A DNA stretch of 64,000 nucleotides from CAZENU01 sp965222125. GTDB taxonomy: Bacteria > Chloroflexota > Dehalococcoidia > Lucifugimonadales > CAZENU01. The translations under genes and the position numbers were made by a program. Shown one piece after another: positions 34,827-45,137 of this stretch (position 1 is the first letter of the stretch; each line of letters starts with the position of its first letter). Where the stretch lies: positions 744,001 through 808,000 of the forward strand of contig CBDCTC010000005.1 of assembly GCA_965222125.1 (NCBI GenBank), given 5' to 3'. The notes beneath the pieces are model-generated. The model ran no database searches. It saw only the letters and a list, made by a program, of their open reading frames with translations, and was not told where the DNA came from.

Positions 34827-37052
34827 CTACCCGCCGTTCTTGCTCTGGATAGCCTTGACTATGGAGGCCGGGTTCATCGGCAGGTCGTACATCCGCACGC
34901 CGATGGCGTCGTATACGGCGTTTGCGACCGCCGCGAGCGGCGGTACCAGCGGCACCTCGGCCACGCCGCGCACGCCGTAGGGGTGCTGCGGGTTCGCGAC
35001 CTCGACGATCACGGTGTCGATCATCGGCAGATCGAGCGCGGTGGGCATGCGGTAGTCCAGCAGGCTGGTGTTCTGCATCGCCCCCTCGTCGCTCATGTAG
35101 TACTCTTCGTTCAACGCCCAGCCGATGCCCTGCACCGCCCCGCCCTGCATCTGACCCTCCACGTAGCTGGGATGGATGGCCTTGCCGGCGTCCTGGACCG
35201 CCGTGTAGCGCAGGATGTCGACCTTGCCGGTCTCGGGGTCCACCTGCAGATCTACGATGTTGGTCGCGAAGGCGCTTCCCGCGCCGCTCGGGTTCAGGTT
35301 GGCGCGCCCCACGACGGGCCCGCCCAGGTCCTGCAGCTGTGAGGCCAGTTCCTTGAAGCTGAGCTTCAGCTCCGGGTCGGACTTGTGCTGGAAGACGCCG
35401 TCCTCCAGCTCGATGTCGTCGGCCGACGCGTCCCAGAGCAGCGCGGCCCGCTCGATCATCTGGCGCTTCACGTCCTGACCGGCTTCGTAGCTGGCCCACC
35501 CCGTCTTGAAGGCGGCGCCGCTGCCCCCGGTCATTGAAGTGTAGCCGATGGAGTCGGTGTCGCCGACCTGGGGATTGACGTCCTCGGCCGGGATGCCGAG
35601 GACCTCGGCGCACTGCTGGGCCGCGACTGGCCGGATGCCGCCGATGTCCATCGACCCGATCGTCAGGCTGACGGTGCCGTCCGAGTTCACGTTCGCGGTG
35701 GCGCAGGCCGCGCCGGCGCCGTTGATCCAGAATCCCGATGCGACGCCGCGGCCGATGTTCCGGCCCTCCTGCTTCGGCGCCGTCCAGTGGTCGTGGGCCT
35801 TGGTCGCCTCAGTCGTCTCGACGCACCCGATGACCGGGTTGACCAAGCCGGTGGCGCGCCGCGTACCCTCTTTGGCCGCGTTGATCAGGCGGAACTCCAA
35901 TGCGTCCATCGAGAGCCGTTCGCATACCTCGTCGACCACCGTCTCGGCGCTGAACGACCCCGACGGCGCGCCGGGAGCGCGGTAGGCGGCGGTGCTCGGC
36001 TTGTTGTCGACGACGGAGTAGCTGTCGACGTAGACGTTCTCGATATCGTACGGCGTGAACATGCACTGTGCGGCGGCCCCGACGGGCGAGCCGGGGAAGG
36101 CGCCCGCCTCGTACATCAGCTTGGCCTCCGCCGCGACGATCTTCCCGTCGTTCGTCACGCCCATCTTGACCTTCTGGTACGTCCCGGACGTTGGGCCCGT
36201 GGCCTCCATCACCTCGGTCCGGGTCATCGTCAGCTTCACAGGTCGACCCGATTTGTGCGACAGGACGCAGGCTATCGGCTCCAGGTACGTCAGCGTCTTG
36301 CCGCCAAACCCGCCGCCGATCTCCAGTGGGATCACTTTGATGCTCGATGCCGGGATCCCCAGCACGGCCGCGGTGCCCTCCCCTATCTGGAAGTGGCCCT
36401 GGGAGCTCTGCCACAGGGTGATGCGGTTGTTCGGCAGCCACCACGCGGTGGCGGAGTGGGGCTCGATGTAGCCCTGGTGGACCGTCTTGGTCGTGAACTC
36501 TCGCTCGATGACGATGTCGGCCTGGTCGAAGCCAGCCTTGACATCGCCTATGGACAGCTCGTCGTGGCTGTCTACGTTGCCCTCGTACTCGTCGTGGAGC
36601 AGCGGGGCGCCGTCGGCCGTGGCCTGGTGAACATCGGTGACGGCCTGCAGCACCTCGTACTCGACGTCGATTAGCGCCAGCGCCGCTTCGGCGACGTGAG
36701 CGCTGCTCGCGGCTACGGCCGCGATGGGGTGGCCCTTGTACAGCGCCTTTGCGCCGGCCAGTATCTTGTCACTGGCCTGCTGGTCCGCCAGGTCTCCACC
36801 CGCGTCCGGAAAGTCGGCCGACGTCGCGACCGCTTCGACGTCCGGGTGGGCCTCCGCCCTGCTCGTGTCGATCGAGACGATCCGAGCGTGGGCGTGCGGG
36901 CTGCGCAGCACCTTGCCGTGCAGCATCCCGGGCAGGCTGACGTCGGCGCCGTACTGCGCCTTGCCGGTAACCTTGTCGTAGCCGTCATGGCGTATGGGCC
37001 GCGTGCCGACCACCTTGTACTCTTTGGTCGATAGGACGACGTTGGATGCCAT
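34827..37052 (-). CDS. molybdenum hydroxylase large subunit (xanthine dehydrogenase family)
   Basis: 741 residues of the molybdopterin-binding subunit of xanthine dehydrogenase/CO dehydrogenase-type enzymes. Motifs are TGKAQYGADVSLPGMLHG at the N-terminus, LEIGGGFGGKT, YRAPGAPSG, and GVRGVAEVPLVPP with the catalytic Glu near the C-terminus. It hydroxylates an aromatic or aldehyde substrate with water. The FAD and 2Fe-2S subunits are not encoded nearby, so they must be elsewhere or another electron acceptor is used. GGAGGT 9 nt upstream of ATG. Confidence 0.92.
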   Translation of the reverse strand: MASNVVLSTKEYKVVGTRPIRHDGYDKVTGKAQYGADVSLPGMLHGKVLRSPHAHARIVSIDTSRAEAHPDVEAVATSADFPDAGGDLADQQASDKILAGAKALYKGHPIAAVAASSAHVAEAALALIDVEYEVLQAVTDVHQATADGAPLLHDEYEGNVDSHDELSIGDVKAGFDQADIVIEREFTTKTVHQGYIEPHSATAWWLPNNRITLWQSSQGHFQIGEGTAAVLGIPASSIKVIPLEIGGGFGGKTLTYLEPIACVLSHKSGRPVKLTMTRTEVMEATGPTSGTYQKVKMGVTNDGKIVAAEAKLMYEAGAFPGSPVGAAAQCMFTPYDIENVYVDSYSVVDNKPSTAAYRAPGAPSGSFSAETVVDEVCERLSMDALEFRLINAAKEGTRRATGLVNPVIGCVETTEATKAHDHWTAPKQEGRNIGRGVASGFWINGAGAACATANVNSDGTVSLTIGSMDIGGIRPVAAQQCAEVLGIPAEDVNPQVGDTDSIGYTSMTGGSGAAFKTGWASYEAGQDVKRQMIERAALLWDASADDIELEDGVFQHKSDPELKLSFKELASQLQDLGGPVVGRANLNPSGAGSAFATNIVDLQVDPETGKVDILRYTAVQDAGKAIHPSYVEGQMQGGAVQGIGWALNEEYYMSDEGAMQNTSLLDYRMPTALDLPMIDTVIVEVANPQHPYGVRGVAEVPLVPPLAAVANAVYDAIGVRMYDLPMNPASIVKAIQSKNGG

Positions 37053-37287
37053 GCGAGTGCTACCTCCAGATATGTTCTGGGCCCGATTCTACCACACGCC
37101 GGCCGTCCCGCGAGCCACCGTCCCCGCATCCCCCGACCGGCGAAGGCCGCGCAAGCCGAACCGCTTCACGCTACGCGAACCCGGAGCGCCCACCTGTACT
37201 CCAACGCCAACGTCTCTCCGCCGCGGGCGGGAAGACGACGTGATGCTGAACTCCGTAGCTTTGGTAGACAAATGGGTCTCGCCCGGA

Positions 37288-39970
37288 CTATTCCTGGGAT
37301 ACCAAGTCCGCCGCTGCCAGGAGAACGATGTCATTTGGGTGTCGCAGCCGCGTGCATTGGTTCGCCAGTTCCGCGTCGGCTCTGCTCTTCAGGGCTTCCA
37401 GCGCGCCCTGTCGTTCTCTCCTTTCGACCGGATAAGGCCGACTTGCGGGGATTGCTTCGTTCGCGAGCAGTGTGCCAAAGAAGCCAGGGTTGGGTACCGG
37501 GCCCTGGGCGCCTTCCGGCAGGAACACAGGCAACAGAGCCTCCCATCTCGGAGTGCCCTGGTCGTTCTGCCAACGAATCTTGTAGACGCCAATGGCACCA
37601 GCCTCCGGTCCCGACAAACAGGCGTACTCCCCCTTGAAATCGGGAGACTTCGCGAACTCAATCAGGTCCAGGAAGAATACGCTGGCAAAGTCCATCGGAA
37701 CAACCTGGGGATTGCGTATCGCCAACTGCCTGTCGACCGTAACGCGAACGACTGTCCGGCGCATCGGGAACTCCGAATATCTGCCTTGCATCTCTTCGGG
37801 CAGTTCCAGTTCCAGGACTCGTCCTTCATAGAGGCGTTGCCGCACCTTTATACCCCTGTATGGAAGAACGCCTTCCAGAAACTCGAGGAGGTCATTCGGG
37901 CCGAAGGTGTACAGGGCTGTCGCCGCATTGGGGTCGTAACCCTCGACGTGCGAAAACAGATGCTCCTGTTGGCCCTTGGCTTCTCTAGCTCGAGCGACGG
38001 CTTCGTCTATTTCCGTAGCTGTGCGGTCTATGTTCACCGCTCGGCTCTCGGCAAGAATGGAAGCGACATCGACCCGCTCCAGCAGCTCACCAATGATCTC
38101 CGTCTCCAGCCCCTCCTGGAATTCCGAACCCACCTGCGACATGTCCTTCGCGATACTATGCACGCGCTCTAACATCATGCCCAGCGACTTGTTGTCGAAA
38201 GAGTCATCGACCACCAAGTTGAACACGACCACCCTCTGCTTTTGGCCGTAGCGGTACAACCGTCCGGCCCTCTGAACCAGCCGCCTGGGATTCCACGGCA
38301 GGTCGTAGTTCACGAGGATATGGCAGCGTTCATGTAGATTGATTCCCTCCCCGCCGGCCTCGGTGGACACCATGAACTCCGCGCTATCGTTAAATCTGGC
38401 AACGTTGTCTCTCTTCTCGTTCAACGACATACTACCGTTGATCTGCGTTACGTCGCTGTTGGGGTAGAGCCTCTCGAGAGCGGCAACCAGATAGTCTTGG
38501 GTAGCACGATATTCGGTGAATATCAGGAGCCGTTGACTCTGCCTACGCAACGGTTCGACGATCCCAGACAAGAACTGCCGTAGCTTCCAGTCTTCTTGTT
38601 TTACACTCTTGGCCGCTTCAATCAGTTCGGCAATCTGGCGCTGCTCATCGTCGAAGAACGGGTTCGTGGAACTGCCAGATTCGGCGACGGCGTCGGCCAC
38701 GTCTTCCAGATCGTCGCGTCCGTCCGTGCCTTCTCGAAAAGCTTCTTCGAGTTCATCGAGATGGGCTCCCGCATTCTCAAGAACACTTCCGTCGGCTCGT
38801 CCCTGCAGACGAGCCATGCGGCGCTCCAAAGCCCGTTCGATAGCTGCGATGCTGGACGAAGCCAGCTTCCGATACGTTGTCATGACGAATCCGATCGCTC
38901 TTCCGGTCGCACCGCCTGCGATTGCCGCGTCGTAGCCACGCTTCAAGTACGTCCGAAGTCTTTCGTCGAAGTCTCTGGCATCTTCGGACAGAGGCACCTC
39001 CACCAGATGAACCTCTTGACCACGGAAAATGAACCGCCCGCCGGCATCAGTGACCAGACTCTTGCGGTTGCGCAAAATTACCTCGGCGACGACGGCCGGC
39101 TCTGTGAAGACTCTGGCAAACCGCCGGCCTAGATCCGGCCGCAGCAGAAGCAACAGGTTGACGAACTGGTTGGTCTTGCCTTGGTGAGGCGTGCCCGTAA
39201 GAAAAATGAATCTGTCCGTGCGTGATTGAAGACTCTCGGCCAGTTGGTAGCGTTGCGTAGTCGCCTGTCCTTCAATCTTGCTCAGGTGATGGGCTTCGTC
39301 AAACACGACAAAGTCCCAGTCCCCCGAATCGTTGAATGTCGCGCTATGGAGAGTGGACTTGGCCCGATCGATGGATACGATCACCTTGTCGAAAGACGAC
39401 CAGTGTGACGGCTGGTTGACGTTGAAGTCGAGCCCGTAGATGCGGAAATCTTCGTTGAACTTGTACTTCATCTCGTCCTGCCATTGCCGCACGACTCCCG
39501 CCGGACATACTACGAGCACTCGCCGCGCCTGCCGCCGCCTCTTCATGGCGGCCAGCAACAGCCCTACCTCAATCGTCTTCCCGAGCCCGACGTCGGCGGC
39601 GATAAGCCAGTTTGGCTGATCCGAAGTCATTATCCGGTGCACCAGGTCTATCTGATGCGGCAGCGGATCCACATCAAGACGGTCCAGAGCGCCCGTTACC
39701 TGATTCCACGAATCGAGGGCGTAGGCCAGCACCTTCAACCGAAAGCGCTCGGCGCTGTCCGCTTCCGCCGCTTCACCGCGGGCGTACTTGATGCTTGCGT
39801 CACGGAGACGCACTAGGTTCTCGTACGGCAACCATCGACTTTCGCCGGTACCGTGCAGTTGTACTTGCACCATGTCGCGAGCGGCCAGCCTTCGCTCGGC
39901 CAGTACGGTGCCAGTGCCGAGGGTTTTCCGCGTGTTGGACCTTGGTCTGTCCTGGACTACGTGACCAGGC
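37288..39970 (-). pseudogene. SNF2-family DEAH helicase, main part (interrupted by IS1380)
   Basis: About 890 residues of a SNF2/RapA-like helicase. An SH3-like domain (GTGTVLAERRL, VQVQLHG, WLPYENL) precedes the ATPase: Walker A ADVGLGKTIE, VFDEAHHL, LTGTPHQG. The second lobe follows (ITEAGGEGINL-type TEAGGEGI, QRAGRLYRYGQ) with a long C-terminal region. Such proteins act on DNA or RNA polymerase, and several phage-defence systems use them. Its first 63 codons lie at 41701-41891, beyond the IS. The open frame runs on into IS sequence to about 40170, but those residues are foreign. Confidence 0.88.
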
Positions 39971-39975
39971 CTAAA

Positions 39976-41700
39976 CCCGAATCCACCGATGGACATGGAT
40001 GGACGGCGTGAGGACAGTGGAAGAGGAGTGAGGGAGTTACAGGGGCGATGATCCGGGCTCGAATTCGGGTAGACGGGAGGTTGGCGGGGGGTCTGCAGGC
40101 GCTTTTGGGGGCGCCAATGGCGGTCTGCGATGGGCGCTGTGGGACAAGATGAGGACAGAGGACGCGGCAAGAGGCGCTCGCGGACCAGGGTGGCGCGAGT
40201 TGGCGGGGACGTTCAGTTGGCCTGATGGCGGGTCAGTGGCAAACGGGCGCCGTCAGGTCGGGAGTGGAATGGCTCGCAATCGAGCCAGGGCGCGAGTGAA
40301 CTGGGTTTCCCAAGGCCAGCCCTGTGGCAGATGCAAAGTGAGGCGGCGGGCCGAGCGGGTGAGCCGTCCGGCCAGGGAGAAGAAGCGCCGCCGGAGGGTC
40401 CTGGTGGTCACCACCCCCTCGCCCAGACCGATGCGGGCTGTCCAGCGGGCCAGGTTGTGGGCCATCACCTGGACCGCCAGCCAGGCGGCGTTGGCGGCGA
40501 AGCGGCCCGAGGGGAGATGGTTGAGTCCGACGCCGTACTTCAGGTCTCGGATGGCATTCTCGATCTCGGCGTGGCGGCGGTGGTCGGCCTCCAGTTCCAG
40601 GGTCTCCCCGTCCCGGTCGGTGATGAAGCCGTGATAGCTGTAGGTGGCGAAGAGGGCCAGTTGGGAACCGGGCGTGGGCTTCACCCGCCGCACGATGAGC
40701 CGTACCGGCGCGGCGTCGGGCTCACTCTGGAAGGGGGTGTAGGTGATCTCGGCCACATCGGCGGCGCCGTCCATCCAGTAGGGAACCGGCGTCCAGGCAT
40801 CTTCGGGTATCGCCTCGATGAGATTGTGCAGGCTTTTGTGCTGGCGGATGGTGATGGAGAAGCGCACGTCCAGCTTGCGGCAGACGACGACCAGGGCGTG
40901 GGTGTAGAAGCCGCTGTCGGCCCGCACCGTGAGTTGTCCCCTGGCCCCGCCGTAGCGCACCCGCCCCACCGTTTCCCGCAGGAAGTGGGCGGCGCCGCGG
41001 GCGGTGTTGGCGCGGCCCTCACGCAGCCGGGCCATCAGCACGTCGCCGGTTCCGGCGGCAATGGCCAGCAGCGGGTGATAGCCCCGCTTGCCGGTATAGC
41101 CGTGGTGGCGTGCGCCCTCCTTGGCCAGTCCGTAGGTCTCGCAGATCGTCGAATCAAGGTCGATGGTGAACGGTGCGTCGCTGGGTCCGGCCCCAGCCGC
41201 CCAGGCCTGGGCCAGCAGCTCCCGGCTCACCCGGTCCAGTTGGCGGACATGGCCCCACCGGAAACTGCGCAGGAAGGTGCCCAGGGTGGAGGGCGCCTTG
41301 ACCGTGCCGCCCAGGGTGCGGGCTGTCCCCCCGGTGCGCAACACATCGGCGTCGTCAATACAGTCGCCGCCAGCCAGCGCAGACGCAACCAGGGTCATCA
41401 TCTTGTCGCCCGTGTTGGCCCGGCCCGGCGCATTGCCCAGGTCGAGGCACTGCTGAACGAGTTGGGGCAGGCCGAGGCGCAGGGCGAGGGTGGCCGGAAG
41501 GATCAGCCCGGCATTGGCCACCAGGCGGTGATCGTCGAAGGCGATACGGATGCGGTCGGGGTGGTGGCGTGGTAGCATCTATTGGGTGCTCCTTTTCTGG
41601 GGGTGGGTTTCGTGTTTCAAAACCATTATCCCAGATTCACAGGAGCACCCTCTTGCCGCTTCAGGACACTGACCCGACGCCCTCCTTCGGTGGATTCGAG
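39976..41700 (-). mobile_element. IS1380-family insertion sequence, copy 2 (1725 bp)
   Basis: Inverted repeats CCCGAATCCACCGA (left) and CTCGAATCCACCGA (right, complement) with a true 5-bp target duplication CTAAA at 39971-39975 and 41701-41705. Removing the IS and one CTAAA joins GGC TTT AGG CCT and restores the helicase frame, proving the insertion point. Only a few base differences from copy 1. Confidence 0.95.
40253..41578 (-). CDS. IS1380-family transposase
   Basis: 441 residues, same protein as at 18338 with all DDE motifs (FTIDLDST, RADSGFYT, HAEIENAIRDL). AAGGAG precedes the ATG by 11 nt. Intact, hence possibly active in trans on both copies. Confidence 0.95.
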   Translation of the reverse strand: MLPRHHPDRIRIAFDDHRLVANAGLILPATLALRLGLPQLVQQCLDLGNAPGRANTGDKMMTLVASALAGGDCIDDADVLRTGGTARTLGGTVKAPSTLGTFLRSFRWGHVRQLDRVSRELLAQAWAAGAGPSDAPFTIDLDSTICETYGLAKEGARHHGYTGKRGYHPLLAIAAGTGDVLMARLREGRANTARGAAHFLRETVGRVRYGGARGQLTVRADSGFYTHALVVVCRKLDVRFSITIRQHKSLHNLIEAIPEDAWTPVPYWMDGAADVAEITYTPFQSEPDAAPVRLIVRRVKPTPGSQLALFATYSYHGFITDRDGETLELEADHRRHAEIENAIRDLKYGVGLNHLPSGRFAANAAWLAVQVMAHNLARWTARIGLGEGVVTTRTLRRRFFSLAGRLTRSARRLTLHLPQGWPWETQFTRALARLRAIPLPT

Positions 41701-41891
41701 CTAAAGCCGCTCCGCAATTCCGACACAGAGTGCCATTCGCTCGCACCGTCGCTGCCCCAACGAACCTGAACGTAGTCCCCGGAATCTGTCTGGCTATGAC
41801 CTACGACAACCCCCAATGACTCCTTGCCAGGATGGCTGACAAAACAGTTCAGCCCCGGAGCCGGAGGGCGCATGCTGGTGGTATCTCCCAT
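41701..41891 (-). pseudogene. SNF2-family helicase, 5' part separated by IS1380
   Basis: 63 codons from the ATG at 41891 (GGAGAG upstream) encode a first SH3-like domain: PGLNCFVSHPG, LGVVVGHS, YVQVRWGSDG, WHSVSELRSGF. They connect in frame to RPGHVVQDRPRS at 39970, giving an ancestral protein of 957 residues with two tandem SH3-like domains before the helicase. The current frame instead reads into the IS and stops after 76 codons. Confidence 0.85.
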
Positions 41892-41906
41892 AGTGAGTCT
41901 CTCCGT

Positions 41907-43308
41907 CTAGTCCGCTATGTGCGGTGACCCGTAGGGCAAGTACGGATGCTCCGCCTCCATCCAAGAGTGGGGCCATCCGAGGCCGTCGTGCCATTCTGCG
42001 GCGTCATACCAATCCTGCACGGCAAACCACAGCGTCCGCCCGTGGGGATGGCGATACGGGGAATCGTCCTCTCTACACTGCGGTCCACCGTCAGTGTAGA
42101 AAAGAGTACCGCGTCGTATCCTCCCGCTCTGTACCCATTATTGGCGTCCCAAGGGCCATTCTCGATTGGAGAACCGTATCTGAGCCACGAGCTCAGATAC
42201 GCCTTCCAGTCTTCGCCCTCAGGAAGTCCTGCCCGGAATACGGCGAATGCTGCGAACGACGGGAAGCCTCGCTTCCAGACTTCGAGATCCTCCCAGTCTC
42301 GAAGCCAACCTTGGCCTATGACTTCATCGGCTTCGCAAATTAGTCGCGACTGGACCAGTTCGTAACATCCATCCCGACTCAGGGTGCTAGCATTCCAATA
42401 TGTCGACCAATAGTTGATTTTCGAAGACCAGAATGTACATTCCCACCACTGAGGATTCTCAACCCACAAAGCGCGAAACTCCAGGAATAGGACCAGGCTG
42501 TCGCCTGTCCAAGCCTTGATTCTCTCGTAAAAAGTCTGTGCAGGCCGAATTAGAACAACCGTACCCGCGCCGGGGTACAATATACAGTCTCTGTTCCGTA
42601 TACTACCCCAACATACGGTAGCGCGCATATGTGCGAAATTGCTGGAATTTCCTCAAACCGGGTTTTTACGAGGGAATCAAGCCTTACCCTCCATCCATCT
42701 CACTAAGTTGAACAGCCTCCTCTTGTTGAGTTCGACGAGTAGCTCGCCGATCTCACCTCGTTGTTCGGGCGTCGCGCCTTCCACACCATTGACGAACTTG
42801 TCAACGGCGATTAGCCGCGGAAGGTCGGCAGCGTCGACGTCCGACTCATGCAGGGTTTCGGAAAGGTCGTCTTCGTATTCCGCTACAGGTTCTGGCTCGT
42901 CGAGAGACTCAGCTTCGAGAGTGGAGTCGTAGAAGGACGGCGGTTCTCCTATCGCGTCGGCGGCTCCCAACGCATCCGAAGGCGGCCGGTCATAGTCCCA
43001 ATCGTCCCCTGGCGAAGTCTCGAAGTCCTCAACGTCCTTCAGTACGTCGAACGGCTCTTCCAAGCTGTCGCGACCTCAGCAACACCGCCGCCGAACAAGC
43101 CCTCTTCGGGATCGGCTACGCCGCCATTCTCATCTCGACTCCCAGGCTCCAAGCCGGACGAATGGCTGGCGGGCAGGCCGTCAGAGTTGGGTTTGTAGTC
43201 CCCGGGTGCATTGACCGACCAGGGGTCGTGTTCGCGCACATCGACGGGGACCGTATCCATGAAGTCCTCGGCAACCCAGTCTTCGACGCTTGTAGTCCTG
43301 GCTTTCAT
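41907..43308 (-). pseudogene. unrecognised Trp-rich protein, broken by MITE and frameshifts
   Basis: Upstream neighbour of the helicase: its stop is 15 nt before the helicase ATG, so they formed an operon. Joining frames gives roughly 410-420 residues. An acidic, low-complexity N-terminus (MKARTTSVEDWVAEDF, EPEPVAEYEDDLSE) is followed by a Trp-rich globular region (WVENPQWWECTFWSS, LRDWEDLEVWKRGFPSF). The conserved-looking tail includes RTLWFAVQDWYDAAEWHDGL. A 161-bp MITE interrupts it at 42518-42678. Probable one-base losses occur near 43065 (start of LEEPFDVLKD) and in a T run near 42108. I do not recognise the family. Confidence 0.65.
42518..42678. mobile_element. 161-bp MITE, copy A
   Basis: Terminal inverted repeats GATTCTCTCGTAAAAA and the complement of GATTCCCTCGTAAAAA. 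Flanked by the 7-bp target duplication AAGCCTT (42511-42517, 42679-42685). No coding capacity. Excision with one duplication restores the frame of the host gene (...EGKAWTGD...). Related to copies B and C with several base differences. Confidence 0.9.
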
Positions 43309-43415
43309 GAAGGTGCAATCCGGTTTCGCAGCCGTGGCGGCGGCGCATGTCCGAGCGTACCCTAGGCGCTCACGTCCAACAAGTTCCCCATTCCAGTTTC
43401 CAGCATTCCAGCCAT

Positions 43416-44924
43416 CTACTCGGCGAGCCAGAAGGCGTACAGTTTGGCGTTGGTCAGCTCGAAGCGGAGGCGCACGGGCCGCTCGGCGTCGATCGGGCCC
43501 CTGGGCCACGTGAGCGGCGCCGACAGATGGTCTCCTCGGACTGCCGCGCACTCGGCGGACCCGTAGCCCGGCAGCGGCTCCATCGTCTCGGCGTCGAGAA
43601 CGGCCGCGCGTACGCTGCCGGCTGCCTCCGTGTTGACGTGGAGCCGTTGGCCGCGAGCCTCCATCGGCTGAGTGACGATGGAGCCCTCGCCGTCGGCGTC
43701 CATCGACACGAAGCCGTCGAGCCTGAGCTTGGCCAGCTCCAGCGCGCCCATGTCCTTGAAGTACTCCGTGTACTCCGGCGGATAGCTCTCGGGCACCCCG
43801 CGGAACCGCACCGCCATGAAGTAGACCCAAATCTCGTCGTCGCGCACGATCGGCCGGCCGCAGACGGCCACCTGGCAGGTGCCGTAGTTGACTCCGTCCC
43901 ACGGCTCGACGCCGAGGAATATCTCCCGATCGGCGACGCGCTCCCAGTGCAGCAGGTCGCGGGACACCGCCAGCTCCGTCTGATTCAGGCCCACGTGGTT
44001 CATCTGCGGCACGTCGAGCCCCGCCGGGTTGAACAGCAGCGGTAAGCCCACGTACTGCCCCTCGTACGGCATGAAGGGCATCTTGTAGAGTTGCGCGATG
44101 AAGTTTGTCTCCTCGTCGACGTGGGGCGGCGACAGGTACGCGGGGTCCTCGACGACCCTGCGGATCCGCTCGCGCCTATTAGCCTGGTCGGTCTCGTCGG
44201 TGTGCAGCACGAGAACGGGCTCCGACCACTCCACGAAATCGTCGCTGAGGGTCAGCCATACGGACCGCCCCCACTCCGTGCGCTGCTTGATCGTCGCCGC
44301 GAAGCGGTCGTTGTAGTCGTCGTAGATGAGCTGGGAAGTGTCGTCGCTGCGGATGCCCTCGACGTGCGGGAAGGTCCAGCGAAAGCCGTCGGGCGAGAGT
44401 CCGGGATACCGGTCGACGTTGTCGCCGTTGGCGAAGAAGGCCTTGTAGCGGCGGCTCGGGTCCGGGTCGCGCTCGTCCCGGAAGATGTGGTGCAGCCGCC
44501 GCTCGCCGATGTCGACAGGGTTCCGCATGCCGCGCCTGCGCAGGAAGTCGACCTTCGAGTGGTAGGCCAAGTTGTTGTCCCGGGAGCCCCGCCACTCGTA
44601 CAGCCCCAGGTTCGGGCGCTCCCACTCCACCCCGTCGGCCGACGTGGCGTAGTGGATGTCCCCCCAGACGGGAGCGCCGGGGCCCTGGTATGGCGCCGCG
44701 TCGTAGAACCCCAGGTACCACCACTCCCAGAGGTCCTTTTCGGGGTTCCACTGCGGCACGCTGGCGCTCTGCACGAGCGTCTGATCACGCGACCGGTCGG
44801 GCTTCAGCACCGGCCCCTGGCGTTCCGGCTGATGCAGCCGGCGCACGACCCCCTGGGTCGACTCGATGGCGTGGTCGTCGAGAAAGAGCTGCTTGTACCT
44901 GGCGGCGTCGAGTAGCTTGGTCAT
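43416..44924 (-). CDS. glycosyl hydrolase family 32/43-like five-bladed propeller protein
   Basis: 502 residues, starting LLDAARYKQLFLDDHAIEST with the FLDDHAIE motif common to a large group of uncharacterised proteins annotated as glycosidase-like. Further blocks are YATSADGVEWERPNLGLYE, LSDDFVEWSEPVLVL and QTELAVSRDLLHWERV. No signal peptide. The predicted fold is a five-bladed beta-propeller followed by a beta-sandwich. The substrate and even catalysis are unproven. GAGGTGGAAAG ribosome site before ATG. Confidence 0.82.
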   Translation of the reverse strand: MTKLLDAARYKQLFLDDHAIESTQGVVRRLHQPERQGPVLKPDRSRDQTLVQSASVPQWNPEKDLWEWWYLGFYDAAPYQGPGAPVWGDIHYATSADGVEWERPNLGLYEWRGSRDNNLAYHSKVDFLRRRGMRNPVDIGERRLHHIFRDERDPDPSRRYKAFFANGDNVDRYPGLSPDGFRWTFPHVEGIRSDDTSQLIYDDYNDRFAATIKQRTEWGRSVWLTLSDDFVEWSEPVLVLHTDETDQANRRERIRRVVEDPAYLSPPHVDEETNFIAQLYKMPFMPYEGQYVGLPLLFNPAGLDVPQMNHVGLNQTELAVSRDLLHWERVADREIFLGVEPWDGVNYGTCQVAVCGRPIVRDDEIWVYFMAVRFRGVPESYPPEYTEYFKDMGALELAKLRLDGFVSMDADGEGSIVTQPMEARGQRLHVNTEAAGSVRAAVLDAETMEPLPGYGSAECAAVRGDHLSAPLTWPRGPIDAERPVRLRFELTNAKLYAFWLAE

Positions 44925-45064
44925 CTTTCCACCTCGATTTCTGTAGTCCGAAACTCAGCGAGACTGTGCCTGGGCCTCTCGATACGCGCCGATGGTTCAT
45001 CGGCGCTACTCGGGGTGAACGGCCGCAGCAACGGGAGCCCCGAGTTATGCGGTCCGCGGTCGGC

Positions 45065-45093
45065 TTGACACGGCTGCCGGGTGTGAGAATATA
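45065..45093 (+). promoter_or_regulatory. sigma70-type promoter for D-aminoacylase gene
   Basis: TTGACA at 45065-45070 and AATATA (45088-45093) with 17-nt spacing; an overlapping TATACG would need 19. The coding start is at 45138. The 44925-45137 gap holds nothing else visible. Confidence 0.5.
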
Positions 45094-45137
45094 CGTCGGC
45101 GGCAAGTCTGTCCAACAACTTGCCGATGGAGGCACTG

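Noticed and set aside
36994..38172. 392-codon plus-strand frame opposite the helicase 3' end
   Set aside because: Crosses the molybdenum hydroxylase start and the helicase; no motifs and no ribosome site.
37288..41891. Assigning the helicase to DISARM as drmD
   Set aside because: No drmA, drmB, drmC or methylase gene is nearby, and SNF2 helicases are shared by many systems.
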